DNA of 64,000 bases. It comes from Paramacrobiotus metropolitanus. Lineage: Eukaryota; Tardigrada; Eutardigrada; Parachela; Macrobiotidae. Positions 24,937 through 37,300 of this stretch are shown piece by piece; within the stretch, counting starts at the first letter, position 1, and every line of letters begins with the position of its first letter. The translations under genes and the position numbers were made by a program. Location: assembly GCF_019649055.1 (NCBI RefSeq), contig NW_026570222.1, positions 1,488,001-1,552,000 on the forward strand, written 5' to 3'. The notes beneath the pieces were generated by a model that worked only from the letters and a program-made list of their open reading frames with translations, was not told where the DNA came from and ran no database searches.

Positions 24937-26265
24937 TTTAAATTAAAACTCTATTACAGAACAAATCTTCTCAAAACACCTGACTGGTTCGCAGCTTCTC
25001 AGCGATGTCCACTCTACCAGTACAAATGAAGCGAAAGATTTTATATTAAAATATAGCAAAACAAGCCGTTTGGTGTTTAGCATTGGACATGAGTCACAGG
25101 ACAAGAATACCGTACTTAAGGAGTTATCATTTTTTGTATGATACGGTACTAAAAGTGCCTTGAGTACTGTACAGTGTACAGTAAGGTCGAGAAGTTACTT
25201 ACGCACGCAAGTGCGCAGCGCACTTGCACTGCTTGCTGACCACGTCCAGTTTCCGTCGGGCTGACTGGTTAACCAATACAATATACATGTAGTGTATGCA
25301 AAAAAAACCCCCTCCCCGTTGTAAATACATAAAAATTATTTTTGTTTTTGGAGTAAATCTTTATACATAGTTGGAATCCGTTTTTGGGTACCATTACAGT
25401 ATAATTATTCTGTTACAAAATCTTTTAAAGGCACCGATAAATTAGTACAAATTTTTCTACAAACTTATACTTATCGGTGCCTTCAGGCTTTAGCAGAGTC
25501 GCAATATTTAGGTTACTAACCGTAAGTAGTGAGCAGGTACTAATAGTAGAGCTATTGTAGTAGTAGTAATTAATTAGTTTTTATAATTTTTTTAGGCGGC
25601 AGCTGGTTAGTAAGTATGGTACACTTACTACATTGTTAAGGTTAACTTATTAAGATCACCCCAGTGACCCCACATAAGCCACATAGTAAACTCTGTTATA
25701 AAACAATCCGCAACTCCGCACTATTTACAAGACCGAAATGGCTAGTGCAAATCCGAGTGCGAGAATTTGTGAAGTTATTACTGCGTATGCTCTTTAACGC
25801 CCTGTACTCCTTATTCTGTACGTACTGCTGTTAAATTTTTCTTCTGTGTTGAACCAGTAAGTACTTTATACAAGCTGTACTGCAGCCTGTAGTCTGTACC
25901 ATGCTGCCATAAAACGACTTTCGTTTGGCTTTGGCATACCCGATTTGCCGTGCTTTCACAAGCAGCAGGATAACAGCTGATTTCTTTCTTCCGTCCCTGA
26001 GCTCTTTAAATGATCGATCAGTTTGCCTGTGGTGTACAAAAGGAACAGCTGTAAAAGAGGACCATTTGAATTGCGCTTCAAACTGGAACGGAGGTGCAGT
26101 GCAGATTCATAGCTGCTGCAGTTGCATGGCTTGCTCGTGAATGCTGCAGGCTTTGTCCTTCTGCTTTAAATGTGGATCAAATTTTCGCACCTTTGAAAGA
26201 ATATCATCCTTCTTTGTTCTCTTACTGCCTTCAAGTGCCTTGCAAGCAGGTAAGCCTGGTAAAAT
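24937..26265. other. Intergenic region with two short hairpins
   Basis: I see no gene. Two inverted repeats occur. At 25207-25227 a perfect 9-bp stem (GCAAGTGCG) encloses 3 bases. At 25428-25440 and 25471-25483 a perfect 13-bp stem (AAGGCACCGATAA) encloses 30 bases. Confidence 0.5.
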
Positions 26266-27019
26266 TTATCGTACGCTTTCGGTAAACAGAGTAAAAAAAT
26301 TAATTTCGGTCTTGTTAGATTGTTTGTACTGCAAACTTGCCATACTATTATTTGCTGTGGCCATATTCCCATAGCTGCATAGTGCATGGCTCTGTGCTAT
26401 ACCAAAAATTTTCATTTTTCACGTATTTTGATGAGTGGGGACCGTTTAAAGGTGCGGACTAAATACTTTTTCGTTGAAATTGGTTGTCAGTTTGTTCATA
26501 AGTTGTATGATAAACATATCGTCAAGTTTGACACTCTGAAACAGAAAAAGCGTTTGCATAAACTGTAATGTTGAATTAGTGGACAATAAATAATATACCT
26601 GCGGTCCAGCTATTTCGATTGTTTGCAGCACGAGAGAAGTATGTTTGTCAGTTTGTACAACTTTTACCGGGATTTCGGCAAAACTTTCTTTGTAATGTTT
26701 TTGGAAAATCTCAGAATGAAATTGTACGTTCGCAGTGTGCCATGTAGTGATATATATACGAAGCTCGATCCCGCGATTGCAGACGAATGATACTAGGGCA
26801 TTCAGCCGCAGTCTACTTGCAGGAATATTGTATGGCGTTTCTGGTTTCTCGAAAAAATTTGGTCCTACAACCATCTTTTCTCTGCTTTTGTGTTTCTGCA
26901 TTTACAAGCTATATTTTTGGTTAGCATTGAATCGAAATTCTTAGCGCTTACGTAAAAGATGACACTTGATCATTAATCACATACAGACATACTGCATACT
27001 TGTTGTCCAGGTCTGCCAT
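26266..27019 (-). CDS. Small conserved-looking protein of unknown function, three exons
   Basis: Three minus-strand exons join in phase: 26952-27019 (ATG, starting MADLDNKYAVCLYVIND), 26599-26881 and 26266-26328 (ends ESVR, TAA), giving 137 residues. Donors are GTAAGC and GTATAT; acceptors are AAAGCAG and TTTGCAG. The product is mixed charged and beta-prone, with no signal peptide, membrane helix or motif I recognise. The support is that a short ATG exon, a long open middle exon and a short terminal exon agree in phase and all end at good splice sites. It lies head-to-head with RWDD2, 1.2 kb away. I do not recognise the family. Confidence 0.6.
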
Positions 27020-28240
27020 ATTCTGGTACTCAACTTTAAGTCGTCAGTGTGATCAAATTGGCCCCATTTAAAAGTGTTATCTTGCTTCTGCTAGCCGCTG
27101 AAATTGTTACATAAACAGTTGATCATTAGCATAAGACGTTCACGTTATCTGTGTGCTGTGCTGCCAAAATCAATGGAATTTTCTTATACACAGCGTGGGC
27201 CATTTGGCGAAATGTCCTACCCCTAACCTTAAATGTTTTTCGTTTGCAGAAGCTGGCATTTAGCATAAAGAACAGTTGTAGGTTTGTGTTTGCATTTGCC
27301 CTTGAAACCGGTACTCTTCACTCAATTACGGTGAATAGGTGTAGTTTTCCAGCACTGTTTAGCTTGCTTTTTCTGTCGAGGTGCAGCATAATCTTACTTT
27401 AAATGCCGAGATACCATACCTGGTCCGCTAACTAACACAGTTATCGGTGCTCCGTTTGTGCAGTAGTTTGCATTTAGCAATATAAATAGACGGCGAAATA
27501 GTGTTTATTATATGGTGCACAAATCCAGAGAAAAAATTTTAGTTCTTATGCAGTAATTGTGCGCTTGCTGCTGCCACTATTGACTGTGGCACCTAGTATT
27601 AACATTGGCTACCGGATGGAGAATTTCTGAATTTCCTAATAATTATTTTGTAAAGTGTTATGATTCTGTAATAATGATAACTGGTCTTTTGCTTAGGGGA
27701 CGAGTACAGTTAGTCATAATATTTTTGCCCTGCATTTTGTACAATACGAAGATGAGTCCCGTAAGTATGACCGTAATTATGCATAGGAACAACGGGTTGC
27801 GTCAATACAGATTGCACTAACAGTACGCAATGCTTGACGCTTTGTGGTACGAATCAAGATGACACATACTCGTATGCAGGGCAGAGTTGCATTATTTAAG
27901 TGATTACTGCGAATGCGTCATGGACGAGATGTACATAATAACCGTGTGCATTACCTTATATCGCACAATAGTTTTCATTTTTGATGATACCAATAACGAT
28001 ACGAGTACTGGTAAAGTGATTAATTTGGTTTGCTTTAGTTTTAAACTTGTTAGAAAGTAGGGAATTCTTGCTTCTAGTTTTCGCTTTAAACTTTTTACTA
28101 AGTAAAGTAAGCAGGTATCCTTCTTGATGTGTTAAAAATCAGCGGTTTTTTTCTCAGGGAAACAAGCCGAATAAATTTCTATCCGCGCTTTAACAAGCGG
28201 AATTTTTCCTGCAACAAATTTGGCCTGCATCATAACGAAA
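27020..28240. promoter_or_regulatory. Bidirectional intergenic region between divergent genes
   Basis: This 1.2-kb stretch separates the start of the small minus-strand gene from the start of RWDD2, so it should hold both promoters. It contains two TACGAGTA octamers (27868 and 28000). I see no clear TATA box that I can tie to a start site. Confidence 0.4.
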
Positions 28241-30121
28241 ATGACAACAGTAGCAAAAACTGTGGATAACATAATCAAGGATCGCCATTTGAACCAAATG
28301 GCTGCGGAAAGCGAAACGCCCAACGCGAAAACGGAAGAGGAAATTGAATGCTTGCGTGCCCATTTGACCGCACAACTGCGGGAAATCGAAATATTGGAGA
28401 GTATGTATAGCATGCCGGGAGAGTTCTATTTGCACAGTCCTACCGCACGGGCGGATTTGGAAAATTTTTGCATGGATAAGTCTCTCATTGTTCCGACAGA
28501 GATCTCATACGATATTAAGCTACAGTGTGAGCAGAACATTCCCCAAGTCCCGGCCACCGAACTGGTAGCCACTGTCACTTATCCTCTCGATTATCCTCTC
28601 GCCCCACCCAACGTCCATGTGCGCTTACTGAATCACTATGCAACACGCCAGCATCAGCACTATTTGAATCGTGCGCTGACTTCGTGGATAAAGAGCTTCT
28701 CCAAAGGTGATCCGTGTATTTTACAAGTGTTCACATGGATAGAGCAGAATACCACCAGTTACGTGTCGTCGATTCGCCCACTGCAGCTGTCTTCGTCAGA
28801 GAGTGAAGGAGATCAGCAGCCGGCGGAAGTGGAATTTGAGCGGCTGTGGATCTATAGTCATCATATTTACGGGAAAGAGAAGCGGGAGATCGTCATGGCT
28901 AAAGCAAGGAATCTGGAGCTTACGGGCTGGATGCTTATCGGCAAGCCAGGTCAGTTTATAGGATACCCTGCTATGTGATAATTTTGATTATTCATTGTTA
29001 TTCAAATCACTGATTCACGATGCGCGGTACCGCCTATATGCCGTACCGTAGGGGCCGTAGGATTAGTAATCCAATAGGAACGGAAATACTGGTTCCGCAA
29101 CAGGAAAAGGATGTTAGTTTCACTACTTGAAGTATACGTTCTGCAGAAATGTGCTGTACTTTGTGTGCAAAACATTAGGGTGATTTTGCTAATGTACTTT
29201 TTATTCGTTCCCCCTCTTTTTCCAAAGGTCTGTGTACTGTATACGATATTCTTGTTTCTTAATATCATTCTGTTTCTTTCGCTTAACTGTGTGCAACTTG
29301 CCTAACGGACTATTTTACACTATCTAATGGAGTAGTAGTTAGTATAGTATTAATATTTCTGTTCTCTGGAACTGAGGTCGAATAACAGTGATTCAGTCAA
29401 TACTTTCACTTTTCGTTTCAAATTATCTCTGTGGCCTCTTGCGAACAAAATCTGTAACTCAAAAGTCAAAGTGTAATGAAAAAGTAGGCGGCTAAAGGAT
29501 GAGAGTAAGTACTCTTCTACGGTCTACACGTGCTGTGCACGTTGTTGCGCGATGGCTAATATTTTGCAGGCCAACTATCGGGTGAAAATCTGGAGTGACG
29601 AACGATCATTACATTTAATTTTAAAGCATTTTCCATTTTATCGTCTCTCTGTCACTATTATCATGATGGTTTATGATCGTTGTACAGTTTTCCTGTTGCC
29701 TTGTCAAAAGTGATAAAATGCGCGATAAAGCTTACGTAAAAGTTTGGATAAAACTGTAAACAACAATGTTGTGTTTTTACGTGCTTTTGTAGGATTGATT
29801 TGCGTGGAAGGGATGCGCCAGGATACGCGAGCTTTCTGGGAACAAATTCGACGTTTATCATGGCAGCGCATTACTCTAAAGCATCAAGAGAATTCTACTA
29901 TTCCAGCTGATAACGTAGCAAAAGAGCAAAAATTTTCCAAATTTAAGGAAATTACCACAACTTCCGCCAATAACAGCAACAGCGCAGGCGGCACTCAAAG
30001 CGGTAACCGAGATATGGGCGAATTTTTCCGCTTCCTGAAGGAACACGACTGTGAGCATATCATACAGCTGGTTTTTGGCATCAAGAATCAAAACAGCAAC
30101 ACGAACGAGGAAACAAGCTAA
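28241..30121 (+). CDS. RWDD2: RWD domain-containing protein 2 (RWDD2A/B family)
   Basis: Two exons, 28241-28949 and 29793-30121, join in phase (GKPG then LICVEG) to encode 345 residues, somewhat longer than vertebrate RWDD2. An N-terminal extension of about 45 residues precedes the RWD domain (IEILESMYS through PLDYPLAPPNVHVRL). The C-terminal DUF1115 region carries LWIYSHHIYGKEKR, GWMLIGKPG and the family ending FFRFLKEHDCEHIIQLVFGI. RWD domains are protein-interaction modules like those of GCN2 and ubiquitin-conjugating enzymes; the cellular role of RWDD2 is poorly defined. I chose the ATG at 28241 because no earlier in-frame ATG exists. Confidence 0.93.
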
Positions 30122-31662
30122 CAAGGGACGTATTTAAATAGCAATGCATTTTGCGTGACGTTACAGTTTTGCGCGCGCGACTGGTTTTTTTATCCCATTT
30201 CTCCACTCAACCAAACCGTTGCAATACGTGTTTTTTTGCTGGTTGATTTTGCAAAGGCAGTTCTTGGTATTTTGGTTGGTTTCTTCCACTGGCACCGTGT
30301 TCGGTATAGTGCTTCTCTCATTTTTGATGCTTTGTTTTGTTTTCATAATTCGGTGCAAATACCGTGGTTCCTAGGAGAAATCCAGCATCTGCAAATAACG
30401 GATCTGGCATGTAGATCATGTACATTATGTTTGCAATGTCTTACTTCCGTGCGGTTGTTTATTATTGCAAGAAAAATGTTGATCTTACGAATTGCGCCAA
30501 AATTCTCTCCAGATGTGTCTCATCAACTTTTGTCTGACGATCTTTCTACAAAATAGCTGCAGATGAGTTGTCGAAATTGTCAGTTCGCTTTCGATATGAG
30601 CCCGAAGCGTAAGCACTGCAACAAACTTTACCTGGGCTTCCTGAGCACAACGGCATAATAGTTCTACAAAAGCAATGTAAGAGTACATTTGGCTGTACAA
30701 TTACTACTGTACTAGCGAGTGCAGTAGAGAATATTAACTCTATAGCTAATTATTGTTTTCATTCTTACTGCCTTGCCACTTCGTTGTTTTCGCTTGGATA
30801 ATGCGAAGTGTGCGCTAAAAAATTTACCGTTTACGAATATGCGCCATGTACAAGTACAGAGTATGATCACTATGATGCTATGTAAAAAGTATGCTTAGTA
30901 ATTACAGAACTAGCAAGTACAAAGTGAAAAACTGAAAGAGTTCTACAAGTGTATATACTATAATTTTAAAAATAACACCCCTGCTTTGAAACAGTATGCC
31001 GGATTAGAAATTCTAACAACATAATTCAACTTCATTCTTTAGAGCAGTTATCACGCATTGCATAACGCATACGAGTATAACGGAAATATTCAACAAACAC
31101 ATTTCATGCCCATGACTGATAAGATGGACAAGTGAACATCGCAGTTTGTTACCGAACAAAAACTTACTGTACCTACAAGAAAAGTTAGAAAACTAAGTGC
31201 TCTAGGAAACAAAATTTTTATTTTTGTAAAGTTGTAATAGTTATCGCTTAAATTGAGTAGGCACGAATTGAGATTTGCGCGAAAAATTATAAGAAATAAT
31301 ATATAAGTAAAAGACTGCAGGCTTAGGCTACATCGCCTTTATATTGTAGTAAGTACTAAGCAGTTTATATTATTGTTCTGAATACTTGCCTAAAACATAA
31401 ACCCGAGTAGCCCATTCCATCATCTGCACAGCATCACCCGCAACTGTCAATAAAAATGGGCAAACACATTTTAAAACGATGCCGTGGCTAAAAAGATGAC
31501 AGAGTTTGTCGCACAAAGAACTAATAATTGTGGATGCGCGAAGAGCGTTCGCGTTCGAGGTATTGTATACTTCTAATCATGCAAACTGGATATGTTATTT
31601 AATTGTTGTAAGAAATCACGTAAATTAATAATTACTTTACAGTTTAGACAATTACGCTGATC
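30122..31662. other. Region after RWDD2, no supported gene
   Basis: It holds the RWDD2 3' untranslated region and AT-rich DNA. The frame at 30155-30556 (+), 133 codons, is hydrophobic in part but begins without a convincing ATG directly after the RWDD2 stop. I do not call it. One TACGAGTA octamer lies at 31070. Confidence 0.4.
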
Positions 31663-32268
31663 TTAAAATCTGCGCAAACCGTGAATGAATGCTATGCTGG
31701 TAAGTACGCCAGAGTCCATAAAGTATCCTGTATTTATCGTTACGAACCCTACCATCGTACCTTTAGTTTTCGACTTCTTGAAACCTTTGGCAATGCATGT
31801 GGAGATAACGTTTTCCGTAAATTTAACGCTGGAGTCTGGCATTTGGGGCGGATTCCGAACCAGCTCAGGATCCATTTCCCCCTCAGGCGATCCATCTCGA
31901 GCAAGCTTCTCCTTCTACGGGAACATAATGAAATCCTTAATAATAATTCGCACTTAAGTGACTTAAGGTAATTAATTCTCCGTAAACTCTTTCCTGTACA
32001 TACACGATGTTTAGGCACATCGGAATTTTTAGGCATGTTATATCGCTGTCGTTCTGGTCTCCAAAGTTTTATAAGACTGGGCAGACTCTCTGCGTGCTGT
32101 GACAACTGACTATGGAAACTTTGAGGATACTCGAAGCATCAAAGCAAAAGCCTCTGCATGGTAAACTCTAAGGTATTGTGGATAAAAGAAACGTCCGCGA
32201 CTTACAAAATTAACCAATAATGACCCGTAGCAAAAGTATCCCCTAATACCGCAAACCCATTCAAAAAT
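31663..32268 (-). CDS. 3' part of an unrecognised spliced gene
   Basis: Three minus-strand exons agree in phase: 32206-32268 (FLNGFAVLGDTFATGHYWLI), 32004-32109 (contains SLPSLIKLWRPERQRYNMPK) and 31663-31914 (contains DPELVRNPPQMPDSS, then KGFKKSKTKG, ending GLRRF, TAA). Together they give about 140 residues. Donors are GTAAGT and GTATGT. The first exon starts in phase 2 after GTGGCAG, so an upstream start exon is missing. A further donor-like GTACGA after KSKTKG could replace the last 30 residues. There is no known family or membrane segment. The support is phase agreement and protein-like composition only. Confidence 0.45.
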
Positions 32269-32470
32269 CTGCCACGAGCAAAAATTAAGTATTCGAAAAT
32301 TACAGTAAGTAAGTACAGTACTGTATTTACTGCTTACTGGTTAGTGCTTACGTTTATCTGGGACCGCCACAATAATAGGTTTCCTGCTTTTACAAAGGAC
32401 ACGCATGTATGCGCTCATGTCGCCCCTAGGCGGATGCCTACTGAGCCAAATAAGAGCGTTACATCTTCCA

Positions 32471-32668
32471 CGGCAGGCATATACTGGACTGAGTGCGAAA
32501 ATAAGCTGCCGGGCCGTGCCGAAATGAAGCTGCCTGGCGAAAATGTTTCGATTGGTCGGTTTATATAATTTTCAAAAAAACCGACCAATCGGAGAATTTT
32601 CGCCAGGCATCTTCAATTCGGCACGGCCGGCAGCTTCTCATCGCACGCAGTCCACTGTATGTCTGCCG
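32471..32668. repeat. Long foldback: 92-bp inverted repeat with about 15-nt loop
   Basis: The arms 32471-32562 and 32578-32668 are inverted copies of each other, about 85-90 percent identical by eye with one single-base gap. The inner ends match over GATTGGTCGGTTT. A transcript would fold into one long hairpin. The left arm is open in one frame and reads YWTECENKLPGRAEMKLPGE with IGRF beyond. The inverted right arm reads a similar peptide (GRAELKMPGEN) broken by its one-base gap. I see no terminal repeats or target-site duplication typical of a transposon. Confidence 0.85.
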
Positions 32669-34387
32669 TAGCCCTACTGCGGGACCGAAATCTGGAGCAT
32701 GAATGAATCATCTCGGTTTGCTCATGGCCCACCTACTACGTACTGTATTTACAACTGCACACTGAATGGATTTCGCACACAAGTGACAGCACTACACCAG
32801 GTATGAGTTATCACGAAAAATTTGAGAAAAATAATAATAATTATATTTGCCTTTCTCGTTTTGAAAACCAAACTAAGAACGTCTGATTATTTTGATGATT
32901 TACAGGTCGGATATCACAGCCTCCCGGTGGATTCCAGTTTGGCTTTACTTTACGCTTTATTGGACTATTGATATTCTGTCTTCCTGGCTCAGTCTTCCAC
33001 GTTCCAGTTATTTCTTTTATGCGGAAACGAGAATTGAATTATTAGAGTGATAGGTGCTGATGCCAGCAACCTGTTGTTCTTATGCTGTCCTGTGATTAAG
33101 TGGAGAACAAAAATGCCTTAACTCGTTCTCTGGCTCGCCTTAATTCAGGACTTGACTGCAAGTCTGCAGCTTTGATTTTCGTGTGTTTGGGTTCTGGATG
33201 CTGGACCAGATTACGGGATTACCTGATGTTCGAGGTTCGTGAGGAACCACTGATGATTGGTTATATTTTTTTTTCTTGATATCATTACCACTGTATCGGA
33301 GAACTTCGATTTTAAATTTTCGGTTATTATGCTGTTTAATAATTCTTTTTACTCGAAAATGCATTGTAACTTTTAATGTAATTTGTTAGTACGGAGTTTG
33401 TTTTGTTTGTTTATTAGGCAATAGTTTGTTAGGCAATATTAGGCCATAATTTATAATTAGGCAATAGTTTTGTTTGTTTAATTTTGTTATTTTTGCGAAA
33501 AACAGTGCGGATTTAATAGAATTTTCTGTGGATTTAACCGGTGAGAGTGCTGTTAGCACTGATTACGGACTCTTTGACTTTTAATTTCAGTCTGTTTATT
33601 AATTACTGAGGATTCCTGACGCTTTTACGGAAGTTGGTGTATACTATTTACATTTTTCATTATCTTATCAGGAAAGTGGAACGTTTATGCCTGGACTCAC
33701 TTTAATTTAGGGCGCAAGTCGTTGACTTGAGATGTCGACTGCGTAACTTGATAATTGAGTTGCCACAATATATATATTATCTCTTTTTTCCCAAGCTAAT
33801 CATTAGCGTTTTGTGAACTCGGTTGTGGTATTTTTAATCTGAAAATAATCATAATAAAACGTGGTAGTTTCTAAAATTTAAGGCTTGCTACATGGTTGTG
33901 CAAGTGTGCATCCGCGCTGACTCAGCTGTTATCGTTTCAGTGCGATTTCACACTGGAATTAAAAGATTCAAGTGCAAGCGGCAAGCAAACTTGGCAATTA
34001 TTGTAAACATAACGGGTTGTTTATTTTGCAGTGTTTGTGGGAGTATCGCACAAACTGAACTATAGGCTGGTGTTTTATGTAGGTATTTAATCAGAACTAC
34101 GCTCAAACTGTTTCGCAAATGAGCGTCAACATGCTCGGCGCTTTCGGTATTACTTGTCGTCGTTGTCGAGCGCTTTCCGATACGTAGACTGAATTGTCCG
34201 TATTTATTCCCAGCTTGCATAAGCAGGTTTATTCCGCTGTACAACCGGTGACCAGCTGGATGATCAGCTCGTTCACCGTGCTGGATGCACGATTATTTAA
34301 AGCTGTGGTGTAGTCCGCGATCGGTTTCTCCGATTTTATATTTTAAAATAGCTGGCTTTGGTTATGGTATGTGACTCCTTGAAAAGT
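32669..34387. other. Upstream region of the ARAP-like gene
   Basis: I support no coding exon here. Direct repeats of TTAGGCAATA occur at about 33413-33467. The region should include the 5' untranslated sequence and promoter of the gene starting at 34388; a TACGAGTA octamer at 34571 lies within its first intron. Confidence 0.4.
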
Positions 34388-37300
34388 ATGGCACCGGCAA
34401 TTCTCACGGATAGATATGCAGAAGCTACAAATCAACCGGTACATGCAATTTATTTTTAATAGTTCGTTTAAATATGAGTGCGTTTATTGTGAGTTTAAGC
34501 ATAGGTATATTGCGTTGACAGTTATCATCTTTCGCTTCATTAGCTGATAGTGATGACGATGCATTGAAAGTACGAGTATTTAATTAACGTTGTGAAAACG
34601 ATGCCAGTGTAATAAGACTACTGCAGTGGAATTTTCCATAGTTTTTCAAATGCAATTTATGAAACACTAAGGTTTACTTTATTAAATGAATTAGTTAATG
34701 TTGTACTTGCCGTTTTGCAGGCCGCTGAGAGAGTCATGCTGGAAGACATGTCGGAACCACCGGCCTTACCTCCACCACGACGCGTCAACCGTGCACCGGA
34801 AGATAACATTGCATATCAGCCGACCCACCCACCGCTGACTGAATCGACCACTTTGGCTTTGAGAAATATTCCGGAATGCTCGTCTCCAGTCGAAAAAGCT
34901 GCACCAATACCACGACCACGAAAGCCCGTGCCGCTGCCCCGTTTCAAATTACCGTCTAAATCTCCGTTAACTCCTGAAAGCTCAGTATCCCTCCATGACG
35001 AGCTGTCATCTGCTATGGGAAGTTCCGAACATCTGTCAGAGCTGGAAAACTTAAAAATGGATAATCTGAGTGAACATGAGTTGGATTCTTTCCCTTTATC
35101 GGAATATCTGCAGCCGGTGAAAACTGATCAATCTCAGAGTGGCCAACCCACTAAATTTCCTTATCCAGCGCGCAGTGTCTTATCGAGCACTGTCAGTACT
35201 CCGATCGTACCGTCGGATGTTCAACAAGTGCCAATTCATCGGTCTGCATCCAATGGCACGATGGCTTCCGCTAAAAGCCTGATACAGTGGGAATCTATCG
35301 ATAATCTGCAAGATTTTCATGGGCAGGCAAGCGGTTTACGAGCAGTTGAGCCTGATGTGTTCTCTGCTGTCGATCTGGACTTGACTCCTCCTGCTTACAG
35401 TCCTCCACCGATACCTAAAAGTCCCGAAGTTCCGGAAGGGAACTGATACCGATCGAGCCGCCACCTCCGCTACCTCCAAGACCTTTGAAAAAAGACGGCA
35501 CTTCAATGGATGTTATAGTTGAACGACCGGCTCCGCCACTTCCGGTGGCTGTTAGTAAAACGGCGCACGAGCGCGAAGTGCGCAATGGAATCTCCACTTT
35601 GTGCAGCGATTTACTGACTGTCAAGTTTAACCAAAGAGGTTTGTGCAATAGCTTTTAGAGTCCCATGCGTTATGCTTTTTTGAAATTAACTACGGGTAGA
35701 AGTTTTGTGTTCCGTGGTACACTGAAGTGCAAAATAGTACTTATATATATTGACATGCGGAGGTCTGCAGCCATATTGAAGTGTTGTAATTTCATTTTAT
35801 TTCAGAGCAGGGTAAGCGATGGTGTGTTCTGAAGGATGGCAAAATTAGCCTGTATGCAGATCGCAAGGTAAGTACCTGTAAAAACCATGTGCCGTTGATA
35901 CTACTCATTGTAGACAATAACTACAATATTAAGCAGCGTGGGGTAGGCATATTGTATTAATGTAGGGATTGTTTGATTTTGCAGTCTTTGATAAGCCCAA
36001 AAAATGTGATATTATGCAGCGAGATATTGGATATCACTGTGCTAGAAGAGAAGAAAAACAAGTAATTTTTGATGTCGTTGTTGGAAATTGACGCGAATAA
36101 CTGCACATGTTTCGTTCGTTCATGTCATGCAGGCTTTCATTTGGTTTTGAGATCACTATGATCAAAGACCGCAGCAAGCCTTGGACTTTTTCCGCGGTTT
36201 CGCGGGATATGGTGATTCGATGGATGAGCGCAATAGCCAAGGTTGGTAGGCACTTCGATTAATGTGAATGCCGTGTCCTCGATCGAAAATCTGACGTGTT
36301 TGGTTTTTAGGGTATCTGTGATGTGTCGGGAATGTACCTCACATCACCTTTGGTCGGATCAGAAGTAATTCATTTGTTTTAAAGCTACAGTAGAATGCTT
36401 TTTGTTGATTTTGCTATGTTTAGGAATATGAATTTGGAGGGAAAGTATTCATGCGCCGAGGCTCGACAGGGGTGAGTGATTCTCATGAGTATTTAAATTG
36501 TTGTACAGTTTGTATGAACATTATTTTTGATTTTTCGAAGTGCTGGTCCATAGTATGCAGAAGTGATATGACGTAGCGAGACCTTTAGTTTTGATTTGTA
36601 ATTTGACACGTACAACGTCTTCGAGTCGTGGATTTTCGATTTTGGGAATATGTAATGAAATTTTCGCAATACTATTTCATAGTAGCAATAATTTTCCCAT
36701 CCTGGCTAGGGCTAGGGTAGTTATCTGTGCCTAGCATTGACTTGGGCTCATTATCTGTGGATACTAGAGTGCGTCTTATCTTAACTCGTAGATGTGTTCT
36801 ACAAGACATCAATAAGTGGAAACTGCTTTCATTATTTGTATGGTTCATAATAGCTTGCTTTGATTCGTGTTTGTAGAAACGTTAATGAAAAATAGAACTC
36901 TTTGTGTTTTTTTTTTGCAGGAATGGATGAAAATTTGGATTGAATTGCAAGGACGCACTCTTCGAGTTTTCACAGATGATGTATTGGAAGAGTTTGACTT
37001 GCGAAAAACATTATCGTTCAGTATGTATTTGATTACAGCACTATGTGTTCGATTTCCGATAATTGTGCCTCACGCTGCACTTCCGTTACGTCCTCTAGGG
37101 TTTCCATTATTTACCTATACTTCTTATATGCAGATATGGTCAACGTTGGCCTTTACGAAAATAAATCCGATGCAATGTGCCGGGACGTTGCGCAAGAAAG
37201 CAATCCTTTCATATTAAATATGCCCGGGAAGTGAGTCACGGAACACAGTTCATTTTTTGCAAACCACGGGTTTAACTTAAATGAGACACGTCGATGGGAT

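Noticed and set aside
30155-30556. 133-codon hydrophobic frame after RWDD2
   Set aside because: It lies in the likely 3' untranslated region, has no good start and matches no family.
35429-35457. A 29-nt intron to explain the ARAP frame break
   Set aside because: Its ends are GT and AG and the phases would work, but the length is too short for animal splicing; a missing base is simpler.
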